Shown piece after piece: positions 18,602 through 28,049 of a DNA stretch of 64,000 bases. The DNA is from Prevotellaceae bacterium KH2P17. GTDB taxonomy: Bacteria; Bacteroidota; Bacteroidia; Bacteroidales; Bacteroidaceae. Below the pieces are notes generated by a model, which was given only the letters and a program-made list of their open reading frames with translations, did not search any database and was not told the origin of the DNA. Every line of letters starts with the position of its first letter. Position 1 is the first letter of the stretch. The stretch is from NCBI GenBank assembly GCA_900199655.1, contig FZRE01000012.1:62001-126000 (forward strand). Direction: 5' to 3'. Made by a program: the position numbers and the translations under genes.

Positions 18602-18630
18602 TATTATCATTCCTTTAAACCAAAGAAAGT

Positions 18631-20436
18631 ATGAAAATGAAATTATCATTCATGGCAATCGTGCTGGGCGTGGGAGCCTTGGCCGGCTTCACGGCCTGCT
18701 CTCCCGACTACGAGACCGACTTTACCCGCTCTGTTCTTGAGGTTCCGCACAGCAGCCAGGCCACGATAGTTTTCCCCTTGGCGGGCGGCCAGCACGAGAT
18801 TGAGGTAGAGTCTAATCTGCCTGTGAGCGATTGGACGGCAACGGCGAATGCCGACTGGTGCGAGGTTTCCAAGACCGACGGCAAGGTTAATGTGACTGCC
18901 GGAGCCTACGACGGCTATACCAAACGCCAGGCTGTGGTAACCGTTGCCTATGGCCATCAGGCGTATGACATCCTTGTGATACAGATGGGCAAGGAAGCCA
19001 ACCTCGACATTCTGGAGGAGGGCGGCTTCTTCAAGAGAAAAACGGGCATGTTCGGCTACATCTCCGGTGGTGCCACCGAGTGCATTGTCCCCATGCTGAC
19101 AAACCTGAACGTAGACCACGTACAGATACCCGATACCTGTAACTGGGTACACTACACGCCGCAGACACTGACGGCCGACGAGAACAACCGCACGAACCTG
19201 AAGCTGGATGTAGACAAGAATACAACCAACCAGAGGCGCTATTGCACCGTCATCCTGCAGTCGTCTTCTAACTACGACCTGCCTTGCCAGTTCGTTATCG
19301 TGCAGGAGAAGATAGGCTACACCGTCGTTCCTCTGTACGGCAAGGACGAGTACACGGTAGAAGATGGCGGCGATAAGCTGCTTGTTCACTTTACCGAGGA
19401 GATACCGAGCAACGGCTACACGGCCGAGGTATCGGCCGATGCACAGGCCTGGCTTACGCTCGAAACATCCGGCACAACCGTATATGGCGGCGAAGTTGCG
19501 GCCGTAGTGGCACCCAACGAGGTTCAAACCCCGCGTACCGGTACCATTACGCTCACCAGCAGGAACGACCCCTCAAAGCAGCTTGTGCTCACTGTTAAGC
19601 AAAAGCAGTTCGTGCCCGTTCCGCCTTTCAACGTGGTAGACCTCAAGACAACGGCCGGCAACGGAAACATTACCGTAAGCTGGCAGAAGCCCGAGAAGGT
19701 AAACTACGCAAAGGTTGTGGTAACCTGCCACAATGCCATGCTCAACACGACCGAGACCAAGACCATTACCAATAAGGACCAGCTGTCCGTTGTCTTCAAC
19801 AATACCTACCAGTTCGCAGGCAACTACGAGTTCACTGTTAAGACCTACGGCCTTACCGGACTTGAGACCAACGAGCCCAAGACCATTACAGGCGTATCGC
19901 TGCCTTGGTCGGAGAAGGTTGAGTTTAACCTCACGGCAGGCATGATAACGTCAAATGCGGTCCAGACGGATGATGGTGGCGGCATACCCGCTCTGGTCGA
20001 CAAGAATGTGAACACCTACTTCCACAGCTTGTGGGGTTCCAACAGCGACGACAACAAACCTCACCGTCTGCAGTTCAACCTCGGCAGGACAATTGCCCGC
20101 ACCTTCTACTTCGACTACGACGGACGTAACGGCGGCAATGGCAATGGCGACATTAAGTCGGTCAAGATATATGGCAGCCAGTCGGGTGTTCCTAACGATG
20201 CAGCATGGGAGTTGCTTGGAACAATAGACTACGACCTGCCGGCCGGCCGCGGACAGCGTGCCACCGCCAAGTCGTACATAACGGCTTCGAAGGACTACGA
20301 GTTCCTGCGCTTCGTTCCGGCATCGCGCCGCGACCGCGTGTTCTCCAACGACGGAAGCTCCAGCAACTGGTGGAACATGGGCGAGCTCCATCTCTACGAG
20401 GTACACGACGAGGCCTGGAAGCAGGCTCACATGTAG
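18631..20436 (+). CDS. BACON, FN3 and F5/8C-like surface lipoprotein
   Basis: 601 residues. The lipobox is GFTAC. BACON-type domains appear at about 35-120 (NLPVSDWTATANADWCEVSK), 125-225 and 230-330 (AEVSADAQAWLTLET). An FN3-like domain sits near 335-430 (GNGNITVSWQKPEKVNYAKV). A C-terminal F5/8 type C-like domain covers about 440-595 (ALVDKNVNTYFHSLWGS..LQFNLG, EFLRFVPASRRDRVF). Such modular proteins bind glycans on the surface. It is the last gene before the terminator at 20516-20558. Confidence 0.8.
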   Translation: MKMKLSFMAIVLGVGALAGFTACSPDYETDFTRSVLEVPHSSQATIVFPLAGGQHEIEVESNLPVSDWTATANADWCEVSKTDGKVNVTAGAYDGYTKRQAVVTVAYGHQAYDILVIQMGKEANLDILEEGGFFKRKTGMFGYISGGATECIVPMLTNLNVDHVQIPDTCNWVHYTPQTLTADENNRTNLKLDVDKNTTNQRRYCTVILQSSSNYDLPCQFVIVQEKIGYTVVPLYGKDEYTVEDGGDKLLVHFTEEIPSNGYTAEVSADAQAWLTLETSGTTVYGGEVAAVVAPNEVQTPRTGTITLTSRNDPSKQLVLTVKQKQFVPVPPFNVVDLKTTAGNGNITVSWQKPEKVNYAKVVVTCHNAMLNTTETKTITNKDQLSVVFNNTYQFAGNYEFTVKTYGLTGLETNEPKTITGVSLPWSEKVEFNLTAGMITSNAVQTDDGGGIPALVDKNVNTYFHSLWGSNSDDNKPHRLQFNLGRTIARTFYFDYDGRNGGNGNGDIKSVKIYGSQSGVPNDAAWELLGTIDYDLPAGRGQRATAKSYITASKDYEFLRFVPASRRDRVFSNDGSSSNWWNMGELHLYEVHDEAWKQAHM

Positions 20437-20515
20437 CCCCGCTGCCTGCCGGCAGCATCCGGGTGGGCCCTTGATGGGCCCGATGCGGGAACCGTCGGCA
20501 GGCTTCTGACAGAAG

Positions 20516-20562
20516 AATCCCCTGTATTGGCTGAATGAAACAGCCGATGCAGGGGATTTTCT
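20516..20562 (+). terminator. Terminator after the SusC/D lipoprotein operon
   Basis: Stem AATCCCCTGTATTGGCT (20516-20532) pairs with AGCCGATGCAGGGGATT (20542-20558) with small internal mismatches and is followed by TTTTC. It separates the operon from the GH43 gene. Confidence 0.75.
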
Positions 20563-20844
20563 TTGCCCTCGTCCGAGCGCCTGCCGTACCGGTGCGGAGC
20601 GGCTCCGGCATCCGTTGCGCAAGGGCGCTGCACCCGTGGCCTTTCCGCGGAACTATGCTTCAAGCCTCTTGATGGTGCCCTTCAAGGCCCTTGAAGGTAT
20701 GCTTTGGGAGGCTTGAACGGCACATGCAGCGCCGGCGCCCTGCAGCAGGGCTTTGGCGAGAGGGCTGCCAACTTTTTGGCATTTGATGGTAGTATGTGGC
20801 TGTTTTTTTGTATATTTGCCCTTGAAACATAAAAACGAACAAAG
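20563..20844. other. Intergenic region with CTTGAA palindromes and a promoter
   Basis: Bases 20655-20720 carry CTTCAAG..CTTGAA palindromes like those near 2.13 and 9.10 kb. A -7 box TATATTTGC at 20811-20819 lies 26 bp before the GH43 start. The spacing to the TTTG at 20782-20785 is 25 bp, which is too long, so the -33 element is uncertain. Confidence 0.5.
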
Positions 20845-21855
20845 ATGAAACAAACCATTCTCACCTCACTTGCATCGGTGCTGATGCTCTCGGCCTGTGC
20901 TACGGGCTCCCAGACGGAGAGCCCCGAGCCTCCCGCCGTGCTCACCTTCAACAACCCCATTATCAAAACCAGCCTGCCGGACCCCACCGTCGTGCGCGCT
21001 CCCGACGGCCACTTCTACCTCTATGCCACCGAGGATGTGCACAATGTGCCCATCTATCGCTCGGATGACCTGGTGAACTGGACCTATCAGGGCACCGCCT
21101 TTACCGACGAGACGCGCCCCAAGATGGTTCCCGGTGGCGGCATCTGGGCACCCGACATCAATCGAGCCGACGGCCAGTACCTGCTCTACTACTCCAAATC
21201 GGAGTGGGGCGGAGAGTGGGATTGCGGCATAGGAGTGGCCACGGCGGCAGCTCCAACGGGCCCGTTCACGGACAGGGGCAAGCTCTTCATCAGCAAGGAG
21301 ATTGGCATCCAGAACTGTATAGACCCCTTCTACATCGAAGACGGCGGCCACAAGTACCTCTTCTGGGGCAGCTTCCACGGCATCTATGGGGTCGAACTCA
21401 CGCCCTCCGGCCTCGCCCTCTACCCCGGCGCCAAGCCCGTGCAGATAGCGGGCAACCAGATGGAAGCCACCTACATACACAAACGGGACGGGTATTACTA
21501 CCTCTTCGGCTCTGCTGGCGCCTGCTGCAACGGTGCCAACAGCGACTATCGCATCATCTGCGGGCGCTCCTCCAACCTGTTCGGTCCTTACCTGACGCGC
21601 TCGGGCAAGCGCATGCTCGACGGCGAGAGCGACCTGTTGCTGCAAGGTAACGACAGGGTGGCAGGCCCCGGTCACAATGCTGAATTCGTGACCGACGACG
21701 CCGGACAGGACTGGATTATCTACCACGGATACCGCCGCGACGACCCCGACATGGGGCGCCTGGTGTGGATGGACCGCGTAGACTGGCAGGACGGGTGGCC
21801 CGTCATGGCCGGCAGCTCGCCCTCGGGGCAGTCGGCAAAGCCGGTGTTCAAGTAG
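20845..21855 (+). CDS. Glycoside hydrolase family 43 lipoprotein
   Basis: 336 residues. The lipobox is LMLSAC. A single five-bladed propeller catalytic domain covers about 40-330. Expected acidic residues are visible: the general base Asp in LPDPTVVRAPDG, the pKa-modulating Asp in NCIDPFYIEDGG, and a candidate general acid Glu in GNQMEATYIHKRDG. Family members hydrolyse arabinan, xylan or related side chains; specificity cannot be read from sequence. Having its own promoter, it may be co-regulated with rather than co-transcribed with the SusC/D operon. Confidence 0.85.
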   Translation: MKQTILTSLASVLMLSACATGSQTESPEPPAVLTFNNPIIKTSLPDPTVVRAPDGHFYLYATEDVHNVPIYRSDDLVNWTYQGTAFTDETRPKMVPGGGIWAPDINRADGQYLLYYSKSEWGGEWDCGIGVATAAAPTGPFTDRGKLFISKEIGIQNCIDPFYIEDGGHKYLFWGSFHGIYGVELTPSGLALYPGAKPVQIAGNQMEATYIHKRDGYYYLFGSAGACCNGANSDYRIICGRSSNLFGPYLTRSGKRMLDGESDLLLQGNDRVAGPGHNAEFVTDDAGQDWIIYHGYRRDDPDMGRLVWMDRVDWQDGWPVMAGSSPSGQSAKPVFK

Positions 21856-21972
21856 CTCCCGCGCAGTTGGCACGCTGTTTGCTGCCATGCTTCCTGCGGC
21901 CGGAAACACGCTCTAAGGTTAAATACCTATAAATAGTGGTGCCCACCCTATGAGTTTTCGGCATAGTTTGCG

Positions 21973-21981
21973 TAAATTTGC
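21973..21981 (+). promoter_or_regulatory. Likely promoter of enolase
   Basis: TAAATTTGC lies 35 bp before the enolase start. A TTTTCGG stretch is upstream, but no exact TTG at 19 bp. Confidence 0.4.
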
Positions 21982-21995
21982 AGTAGATTTAGTAG

Positions 21996-23324
<1,329 letters not shown>

Positions 23325-23350
23325 GCACGCGGCAACCACATACAGAACGT

Positions 23351-23386
23351 ACGGGGAACGGCTTCAGGCCTGTTCCCCGTTTTTTG
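23351..23386 (+). terminator. Enolase terminator
   Basis: Stem ACGGGGAAC (23351-23359) / GTTCCCCGT (23372-23380) followed by a run of T. Confidence 0.9.
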
Positions 23387-23534
23387 TTGGTCTGCCGATG
23401 GCATGGTGCTGCCACCGTGGTGGCATGCAGACGCGGCCTTTGCGCAAACTTTTGTTAATAATCTGTGGCTGGAATAAACTTTTTGCTGGCTCATTCAGTC
23501 AAACCTGCAAGTAGCAAAAATAATAACTCCTTAT

Positions 23535-24878
23535 ATGAATAAAGCTATTTTTATTTCGGCTTTCGCCCTGCTCATGGCAGCGGCTCCGGTAACGGCGGAA
23601 GCCAAGCAGTGGTCGCTCAGGGATTGTATCGACTACGCACTTCGGAACAACATCACCTTACGTAAAACCCAATTGCAGCGGCTCAGTGCCGTAGAAGACG
23701 TGAAGCAGAGCCAGGCAGCGCTGCTGCCGTCGCTCTCGGCATCGACGTCGCACAACGTGTCGTACAGTCCTTGGCCCGAGACGGGCAGCTACATGGTGGC
23801 CGGCAGCAAGGTGCAAACAACGGTAGACAAGGTGTACTACAACGGTTCCTACGGCGTGAGTGCCAACTGGACGGTGTGGGACGGTAACCAGAACCACAAC
23901 CAGGTGAAGCTGAACAAGCTGGCAGAGCAGCAGGCCGCGCTCGACAGTGCTACCACTGCCAACACCATTCAGGAGCAGATAGCGCAGCTGTTCGTGCAGA
24001 TACTCTACTCCAAGGAGGCAGTGGAGGTGAACCGGCAGACACTGGAGACCTCGAAGAAGAACGAGGAACGCGGCCAGGAGTTCCTCAAGGTGGGCAGCAT
24101 GAGCAAGGCCGACGTGGCCCAACTCACGGCTCAGCGCGCTCAGGACGAATACGCCGTGGTGCAGGCAGAGAGCAATCTGCGGGAGTACAAGCGCCAACTG
24201 AAGCAGCTGCTGCAGATTACGGACGAGGAGGAGTTTGATGTCGTGGTGCCTGCAACGACCGATGAAATGGCGCTGCAGGCCGTTCCCGGCGTTGGCGCAG
24301 TGTACGAGTCGGCTCTCGCCATCAGGCCCGAGATACGCAATGCACAGCTCGGCGTGCAGACCAGTGACCTGCAAATCAAGATGGCTAAGGCCGGATGGCA
24401 GCCTACAGTGGGACTCAATGCAGGCGTGAGCACCAACACCACCTCCATGAGTGACAACGCCTGGGGCACCCAACTCAAGAATAACTTCTCCTTGGGAGCA
24501 GGCTTCACGGTGAGCATACCGCTCTTGGACCAGCGCAAGACGCGCACGGCCGTAAACAAGGCTATGCTCCAGAAGCAGAGCTATCAGCTCGATTTGCAGG
24601 ACAAGCAGACAGCTCTCTATTCCACCATCGAGAACTATTGGCTGCAAGCTGTTAACAACCAGGCGCAGTTCAAGAGTGCCCGCGTGAGCACGCAGAGTGC
24701 CGAGACCAGCTATGAACTGCTGAGCGAGCAGTTCCGCCAGAACCTGAAGAACATCATCGAGCTGATGAACGGCAAGGATGCTCTGCTCAAGGCACAGCAG
24801 GCCGAGCTACAAGCAAAGTATCTGACCATTCTCAACATCGACATGCTCAAGTTCTATCAAAGCGGAACGGTCAGGTGA
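23535..24878 (+). CDS. tolC: TolC-family outer-membrane efflux protein
   Basis: 447 residues with a signal peptide ending near AEA-KQ. The two-fold repeat of long helices and strands of the TolC/OEP family is recognisable: WSLRDCIDYALRNNITLRK, then SAVEDVKQSQAALLPSLSAS, and the second repeat RPEIRNAQLGVQTSDLQIKMAKAGWQP. It forms the outer-membrane channel of a tripartite exporter. The MacA-like adaptor gene follows after 170 bp, so it belongs to the MacAB-type operon that is broken downstream. The 24879-25048 gap holds direct copies of GGGTGTTAGGTGAT and AT-rich filler. Confidence 0.92.
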   Translation: MNKAIFISAFALLMAAAPVTAEAKQWSLRDCIDYALRNNITLRKTQLQRLSAVEDVKQSQAALLPSLSASTSHNVSYSPWPETGSYMVAGSKVQTTVDKVYYNGSYGVSANWTVWDGNQNHNQVKLNKLAEQQAALDSATTANTIQEQIAQLFVQILYSKEAVEVNRQTLETSKKNEERGQEFLKVGSMSKADVAQLTAQRAQDEYAVVQAESNLREYKRQLKQLLQITDEEEFDVVVPATTDEMALQAVPGVGAVYESALAIRPEIRNAQLGVQTSDLQIKMAKAGWQPTVGLNAGVSTNTTSMSDNAWGTQLKNNFSLGAGFTVSIPLLDQRKTRTAVNKAMLQKQSYQLDLQDKQTALYSTIENYWLQAVNNQAQFKSARVSTQSAETSYELLSEQFRQNLKNIIELMNGKDALLKAQQAELQAKYLTILNIDMLKFYQSGTVR

Positions 24879-25048
24879 TTTTCGGGTGTTAGGTGATGGG
24901 TGTTAGGTGATGGGTGTTAGAAGCATGCTAATCACAATTATCAATTCTCAATTATCCATTCTCAATTACAAACAATCAAGGTGATGGGTGATGGAGAGTG
25001 GCTCCGGCGCCCCAGTAAGTTAACAAAAAATGGTGCGTGACGCACTGA

Positions 25049-25912
25049 ATGACGAATATGAAAAAGGTAAGTAAGATTTGGATAACAGTAGGGCTGGTGG
25101 CCATAGTGGCCGCTGTGGCCTGGCTTCTCTCCGGCAACAAGAAGGAAGAGGAAGTGAACTTTGTCACCGAGAAAGTGGCACTGGCCGACATACAGAACAG
25201 CATCACCGCCACGGGAACCATCGAGCCGGTAACTTCGGTCACGGTAGGTACGCAGGTGTCGGGTATCGTCAGCAAGCTGTATGTTGACTATAACAGCGTG
25301 GTAAGGAAAGGACAGGTGATAGCGGAGCTTGACAAAACCAACCTCACCAGCGAGCTCAATGCCGCCAAGGCACAGCTGGCCAGCGTGCAGAGTGCCCTCA
25401 ACTACCAGCAGGCCAACTACAACCGTTACGCCACATTGTATAAAAAAGGGCTCGTGAGTGGCAACGACTACGAGCAGGCTCGCCTCTCCTACCAGCAGGC
25501 GCGGCAGCAAGTAGCGTCGGCAAAGGAGAGCGTTCAGCGGGCTCAAACTAACCTTGGATATGCCACCATCACCTCGCCCATAGACGGCGTGGTGCTCTCC
25601 AAGAGCGTAGAAGAGGGCCAGACGGTGGCTGCCAGCTTCAGTACACCGGAACTGTTCACCATTGCCCGCGACCTTACCAACATGCAGGTAGTGGCCGATG
25701 TGGATGAGGCTGACATCGGCAACGTGGCCAAGGGCGAGCGCGTGAGCTTCACCGTAGACGCTTATCCCGACGATGTATTCTCCGGAACGGTAACCCAGGT
25801 GCGCCAGGAAGCTACCACTACGAACAATGTGGTGACGTACGAAGTGGTTATCAACTATAATCCGCAAAACGAAGCGTTCCGAAAAAATAAAACGAAGCGT
25901 TCTGCCTCGTAA
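25049..25912 (+). pseudogene. macA: MacA-like periplasmic adaptor, 5' part, cut by phage end
   Basis: Codons 1-272 (25049-25864) are host sequence and the last 15 codons come from phage-end DNA. A membrane anchor (about 6-26) is followed by the lipoyl/barrel-sandwich halves (VTVGTQVSGIVSKLYVDYNS and ITSPIDGVVLSKSVEEGQTV) around a coiled-coil hairpin, then a beta-barrel ending VVTYEVVINYNP. The missing C-terminus is at 32416-32812 on the other strand. 272 plus 132 codons makes about 404, the usual MacA length, so little or nothing seems lost. The adaptor should link the MacB transporter to TolC. Here it is probably non-functional. Confidence 0.88.
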
Positions 25913-25924
25913 AACGAAATGTTC
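25865..25924 (+). mobile_element. Right end of Mu-like prophage with three transposase-type sites
   Basis: AAAACGAAGCGTTC at 25866-25879 and again at 25889-25902, then AAAACGAAATGTTC at 25911-25924, spaced 23 and 22 bp. The first abuts the cut in macA. The same CAAAACGAAGCGT opens the other phage end at 32813. Multiple spaced end sites bound by the transposase are a hallmark of Mu-type elements. Confidence 0.8.
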
Positions 25925-25953
25925 TTTTTTAGGTTCCCCCCTCCCAATAAAAA

Positions 25954-25983
25954 AACGCCTCAGATTTTCCTGAGGCGTTTCTT
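25954..25983 (-). terminator. Terminator of the phage right-end operon
   Basis: Stem AACGCCTCAG (25954-25963) / CTGAGGCGTT (25970-25979) with A runs on the left and T runs on the right, so it can work both ways. It follows the stop of the leftward gene ending at 26002. Confidence 0.85.
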
Positions 25984-26001
25984 ATTTCTTATCATTCTAT
26001 T

Positions 26002-26643
26002 TCAGACATTCAAGTCAAACTTCACACTCTCATCACCTTCAAGCAGCAGCCTTGTTCTCTCCAAATTATTCTCGTATATGTGTACGTTTCCGAGATTCAG
26101 AGTTATGTTTTTCAGTGGCAGGTCTATCTGCCGCGCCATAAGATAAAGGTGGTATATATCGGCCGGTAGTCCAAGGTTTGCATCACTGCTGCGCTGGTAG
26201 GCCGACAGAACAAGTTCTCCGTCATCAATTTGGAATTGTACCAGGCTGAGGCACGGAGCCTGATTGCTTTCCGCTCCTGTTTCACCGAGGAACAGCACAT
26301 AATTCTTCGAGTTGCGCTTCTCGCGGTTTATCCTCGCTAACAAAGGCGGCAGTTTCTCAAAGTAAGTCGGATAACTATTGACGAGCACGGAACCGCAATA
26401 GTCCCACCAGTTGATACCTGCCTCGCGGTATCTCTCCACCTGCCGCTCACCCTTCATGAAGAGTTGTAGTTCATTCCTCAACTTCTTCCTGGCTATGCCG
26501 TGGCTCTCGAAAATGTCGAGCAGGTCGGCCGGCGACAATGAAAGTTGCTCGTTAAGCAAGTAGCGGATGTTGCCTTTCTTGTTGGTCTGGGTCTTTCCTT
26601 GTTCCAGAATTTTGTCCAGTATCTGATAGTATTTATCGTTCAA
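26002..26643 (-). CDS. Thymidylate synthase homologue with dCMP-type active site
   Basis: 213 residues, aligning almost end to end with the first ~225 residues of thymidylate synthase. YYQILDKILEQGKTQ matches the N-terminal helix, and QLFMKGERQVERYREAGINWWD matches the LLWFLQGDTNI...IWDEW region. APC at 131 carries the catalytic Cys. YQRSSDANLGLPADI (149-163) and GNVHIYENN (185-193) match the nucleotide-binding motifs. Arg151, Asp154 and Asp162 sit exactly 15 positions from E. coli Arg166, Asp169 and Asn177. Asn177-to-Asp is the known switch from dUMP to dCMP binding (T4 dCMP hydroxymethylase). His after the Cys is Leu here. It is likely a dCMP hydroxymethylase or methylase feeding modified cytosine. 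Confidence 0.75.
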   Translation of the reverse strand: MNDKYYQILDKILEQGKTQTNKKGNIRYLLNEQLSLSPADLLDIFESHGIARKKLRNELQLFMKGERQVERYREAGINWWDYCGSVLVNSYPTYFEKLPPLLARINREKRNSKNYVLFLGETGAESNQAPCLSLVQFQIDDGELVLSAYQRSSDANLGLPADIYHLYLMARQIDLPLKNITLNLGNVHIYENNLERTRLLLEGDESVKFDLNV

Positions 26644-26661
26644 ACGGTATTAGAATGTTAT

Positions 26662-27492
26662 TCAAGCGGCATCCGTATAAAGCATGATGTCCGTATAGGA
26701 CGAACTGTAATTCATGTGGGCGTTGAACTCCCTGCGGTGGCAGTTCCTGAACGGGTCGCCGAGGTTTGGGTGTCTGCCCATCCAATCACACAACTCTATG
26801 ATAGAGGACTTGTTCGAGGTGAAGTAGATGAAGCGGTGGCCGGAGAGGACTGTCAGCACATCGAGGTAATCGGACAGTTTCCAGTACATTCTGTAGGTCT
26901 TGCTGCCCGTACTCAGATAGGGTGGATCGACGAGGAACACCACGCCCGGCACGTCCTTGTAACGCTCAAACACCTCCTTGTAATCACAGGAGGTAATGGT
27001 CAGTCCATCAAGATAGTCGTCGCAAGGTGGATAATCCACTCCCTTGATGTTGTTATATAAGGTCTCCTTCTCCAAGTCTGTATACTCGGTGGCATACTTC
27101 ATCGAAAACAGAATGGATGAGGACAGCGTGATGTAGTCAACATATCCGCGCTCCCGCTCATGCCTGCGGATACACGACAGCACCTGCTTACGCTGCTCTC
27201 CCATGATGGCCTTGTGTCGCGGAACGTCCACTATTGCACGCAGTTCAGCAAGCAGGGCATTCGTCTGGGGTAAGGCTTCCAGCCGTTTACGATAGCCGTC
27301 AAAATCATTATATACAACGGTGGAGTTCGGCTTCTGGCACTTGGCGATATGGGACAGCAGCCCGCTGCCGCCGAACAAGTCCACGAAAGTCGTACCGTCA
27401 GGGAACTGCCGGAGCACCTTGATGTACTCCTTGGCAAACATCCGCTTCTGTCCCTGGAATGGAAGCGGTGCCGAAAGGTATTGTTTTCTCAT
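26662..27492 (-). CDS. dam: Phage D12-class DNA adenine methyltransferase
   Basis: 276 residues from MRKQYLSAP; an ATG 8 codons upstream is possible. The SAM-binding motif is VDLFGGSGLL (about 36-45), preceded by PLPFQGQKRMFAKEY. The catalytic motif is VDPPYLS (about 186-192). This is the Dam/MTaseD12 arrangement, which methylates N6 of adenine in short palindromes; the target is not predictable. It lies upstream of the TS homologue with a 19-bp gap and the same direction, hence one operon at the phage right end, the place where Mu has its mom modification genes. Confidence 0.88.
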   Translation of the reverse strand: MRKQYLSAPLPFQGQKRMFAKEYIKVLRQFPDGTTFVDLFGGSGLLSHIAKCQKPNSTVVYNDFDGYRKRLEALPQTNALLAELRAIVDVPRHKAIMGEQRKQVLSCIRRHERERGYVDYITLSSSILFSMKYATEYTDLEKETLYNNIKGVDYPPCDDYLDGLTITSCDYKEVFERYKDVPGVVFLVDPPYLSTGSKTYRMYWKLSDYLDVLTVLSGHRFIYFTSNKSSIIELCDWMGRHPNLGDPFRNCHRREFNAHMNYSSSYTDIMLYTDAA

Positions 27493-27558
27493 TGTCGCAC
27501 TTATTTGGTACGGCAAAGGTCGCCATATTCGATGAGGCAGAAGAACATTTACACCGAA

Positions 27559-27807
27559 TCACACTGCAAGCGGCTTGCAGTCGCTTTGAAACCGTTTGAT
27601 AAGCATATACACCTTGCGCTCGCTCACCGCATACTTATCCGACAGCCGGGCCACGATATACGACACTTTCTCACCGTGTTCCAGCAGCGTGGTATAATCT
27701 GTATATAAGTCCACAAACTCCTCGTCTTCCAGACGAATTCCCGCTGTTTTGAGCCTTTTTATCAGCTCCCTGTTAAATTTCAAGACCTCTATTATCTTCA
27801 TTATCAC
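27559..27807 (-). CDS. Small HTH protein of the phage right end
   Basis: 82 residues (or 80 from the second ATG at 27801). The C-terminal half, VSYIVARLSDKYAVSERKVYMLIKRF, looks like a helix-turn-helix of the type found in small phage regulators. It is first in the leftward operon with Dam and the TS homologue, 66 bp upstream of Dam. It could regulate the modification genes; no close family is recognised. Confidence 0.6.
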   Translation of the reverse strand: MIMKIIEVLKFNRELIKRLKTAGIRLEDEEFVDLYTDYTTLLEHGEKVSYIVARLSDKYAVSERKVYMLIKRFQSDCKPLAV

Positions 27808-28021
27808 AAAATTTTGTATCTTTGCATTGTCTCACTTATTATAGCGCATCATGCGCACACTAAAAAAGACCACATGAGCGGTCGAAGGGTATATTGCCCC
27901 CGGCTGCGCTCATGTGGCGTTTTGTGTTATATAGTAAGTGAGACGACTATTTTAACAGGCCGGGGGCTTTTTATATTTTCTATCCTGCAGCCTGCTAACA
28001 GATGCAAAGATACGAAATTTT
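27806..28021. repeat. Nested inverted repeats between HTH gene and recombinase
   Basis: Outer arms AAAATTTTGTATCTTTGCATT (near 27808-27828) and GATGCAAAGATACGAAATTTT (28001-28021) pair at 19 of 21 positions. Middle arms GTCTCACTTATTATA (27830-27844) and TATAGTAAGTGAGAC (27930-27944) pair at 14 of 15. Inner arms CCACATGAGCG (27870-27880) and CGCTCATGTGG (27907-27917) pair perfectly. Each outer arm holds TATCTTTGCA, so two -7-like boxes face each other. This could be a recombination site, a divergent control region or a structured RNA. Confidence 0.7.
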
Positions 28022-28049
28022 GGGCAGGTTGCATTCCAAAATTCGCGAA

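Noticed and set aside
26002..26643. Host thymidylate synthase
   Set aside because: It lies inside the phage right end with Dam, is shorter than ThyA, lacks His after the catalytic Cys and has Asp in place of the dUMP-specific Asn.
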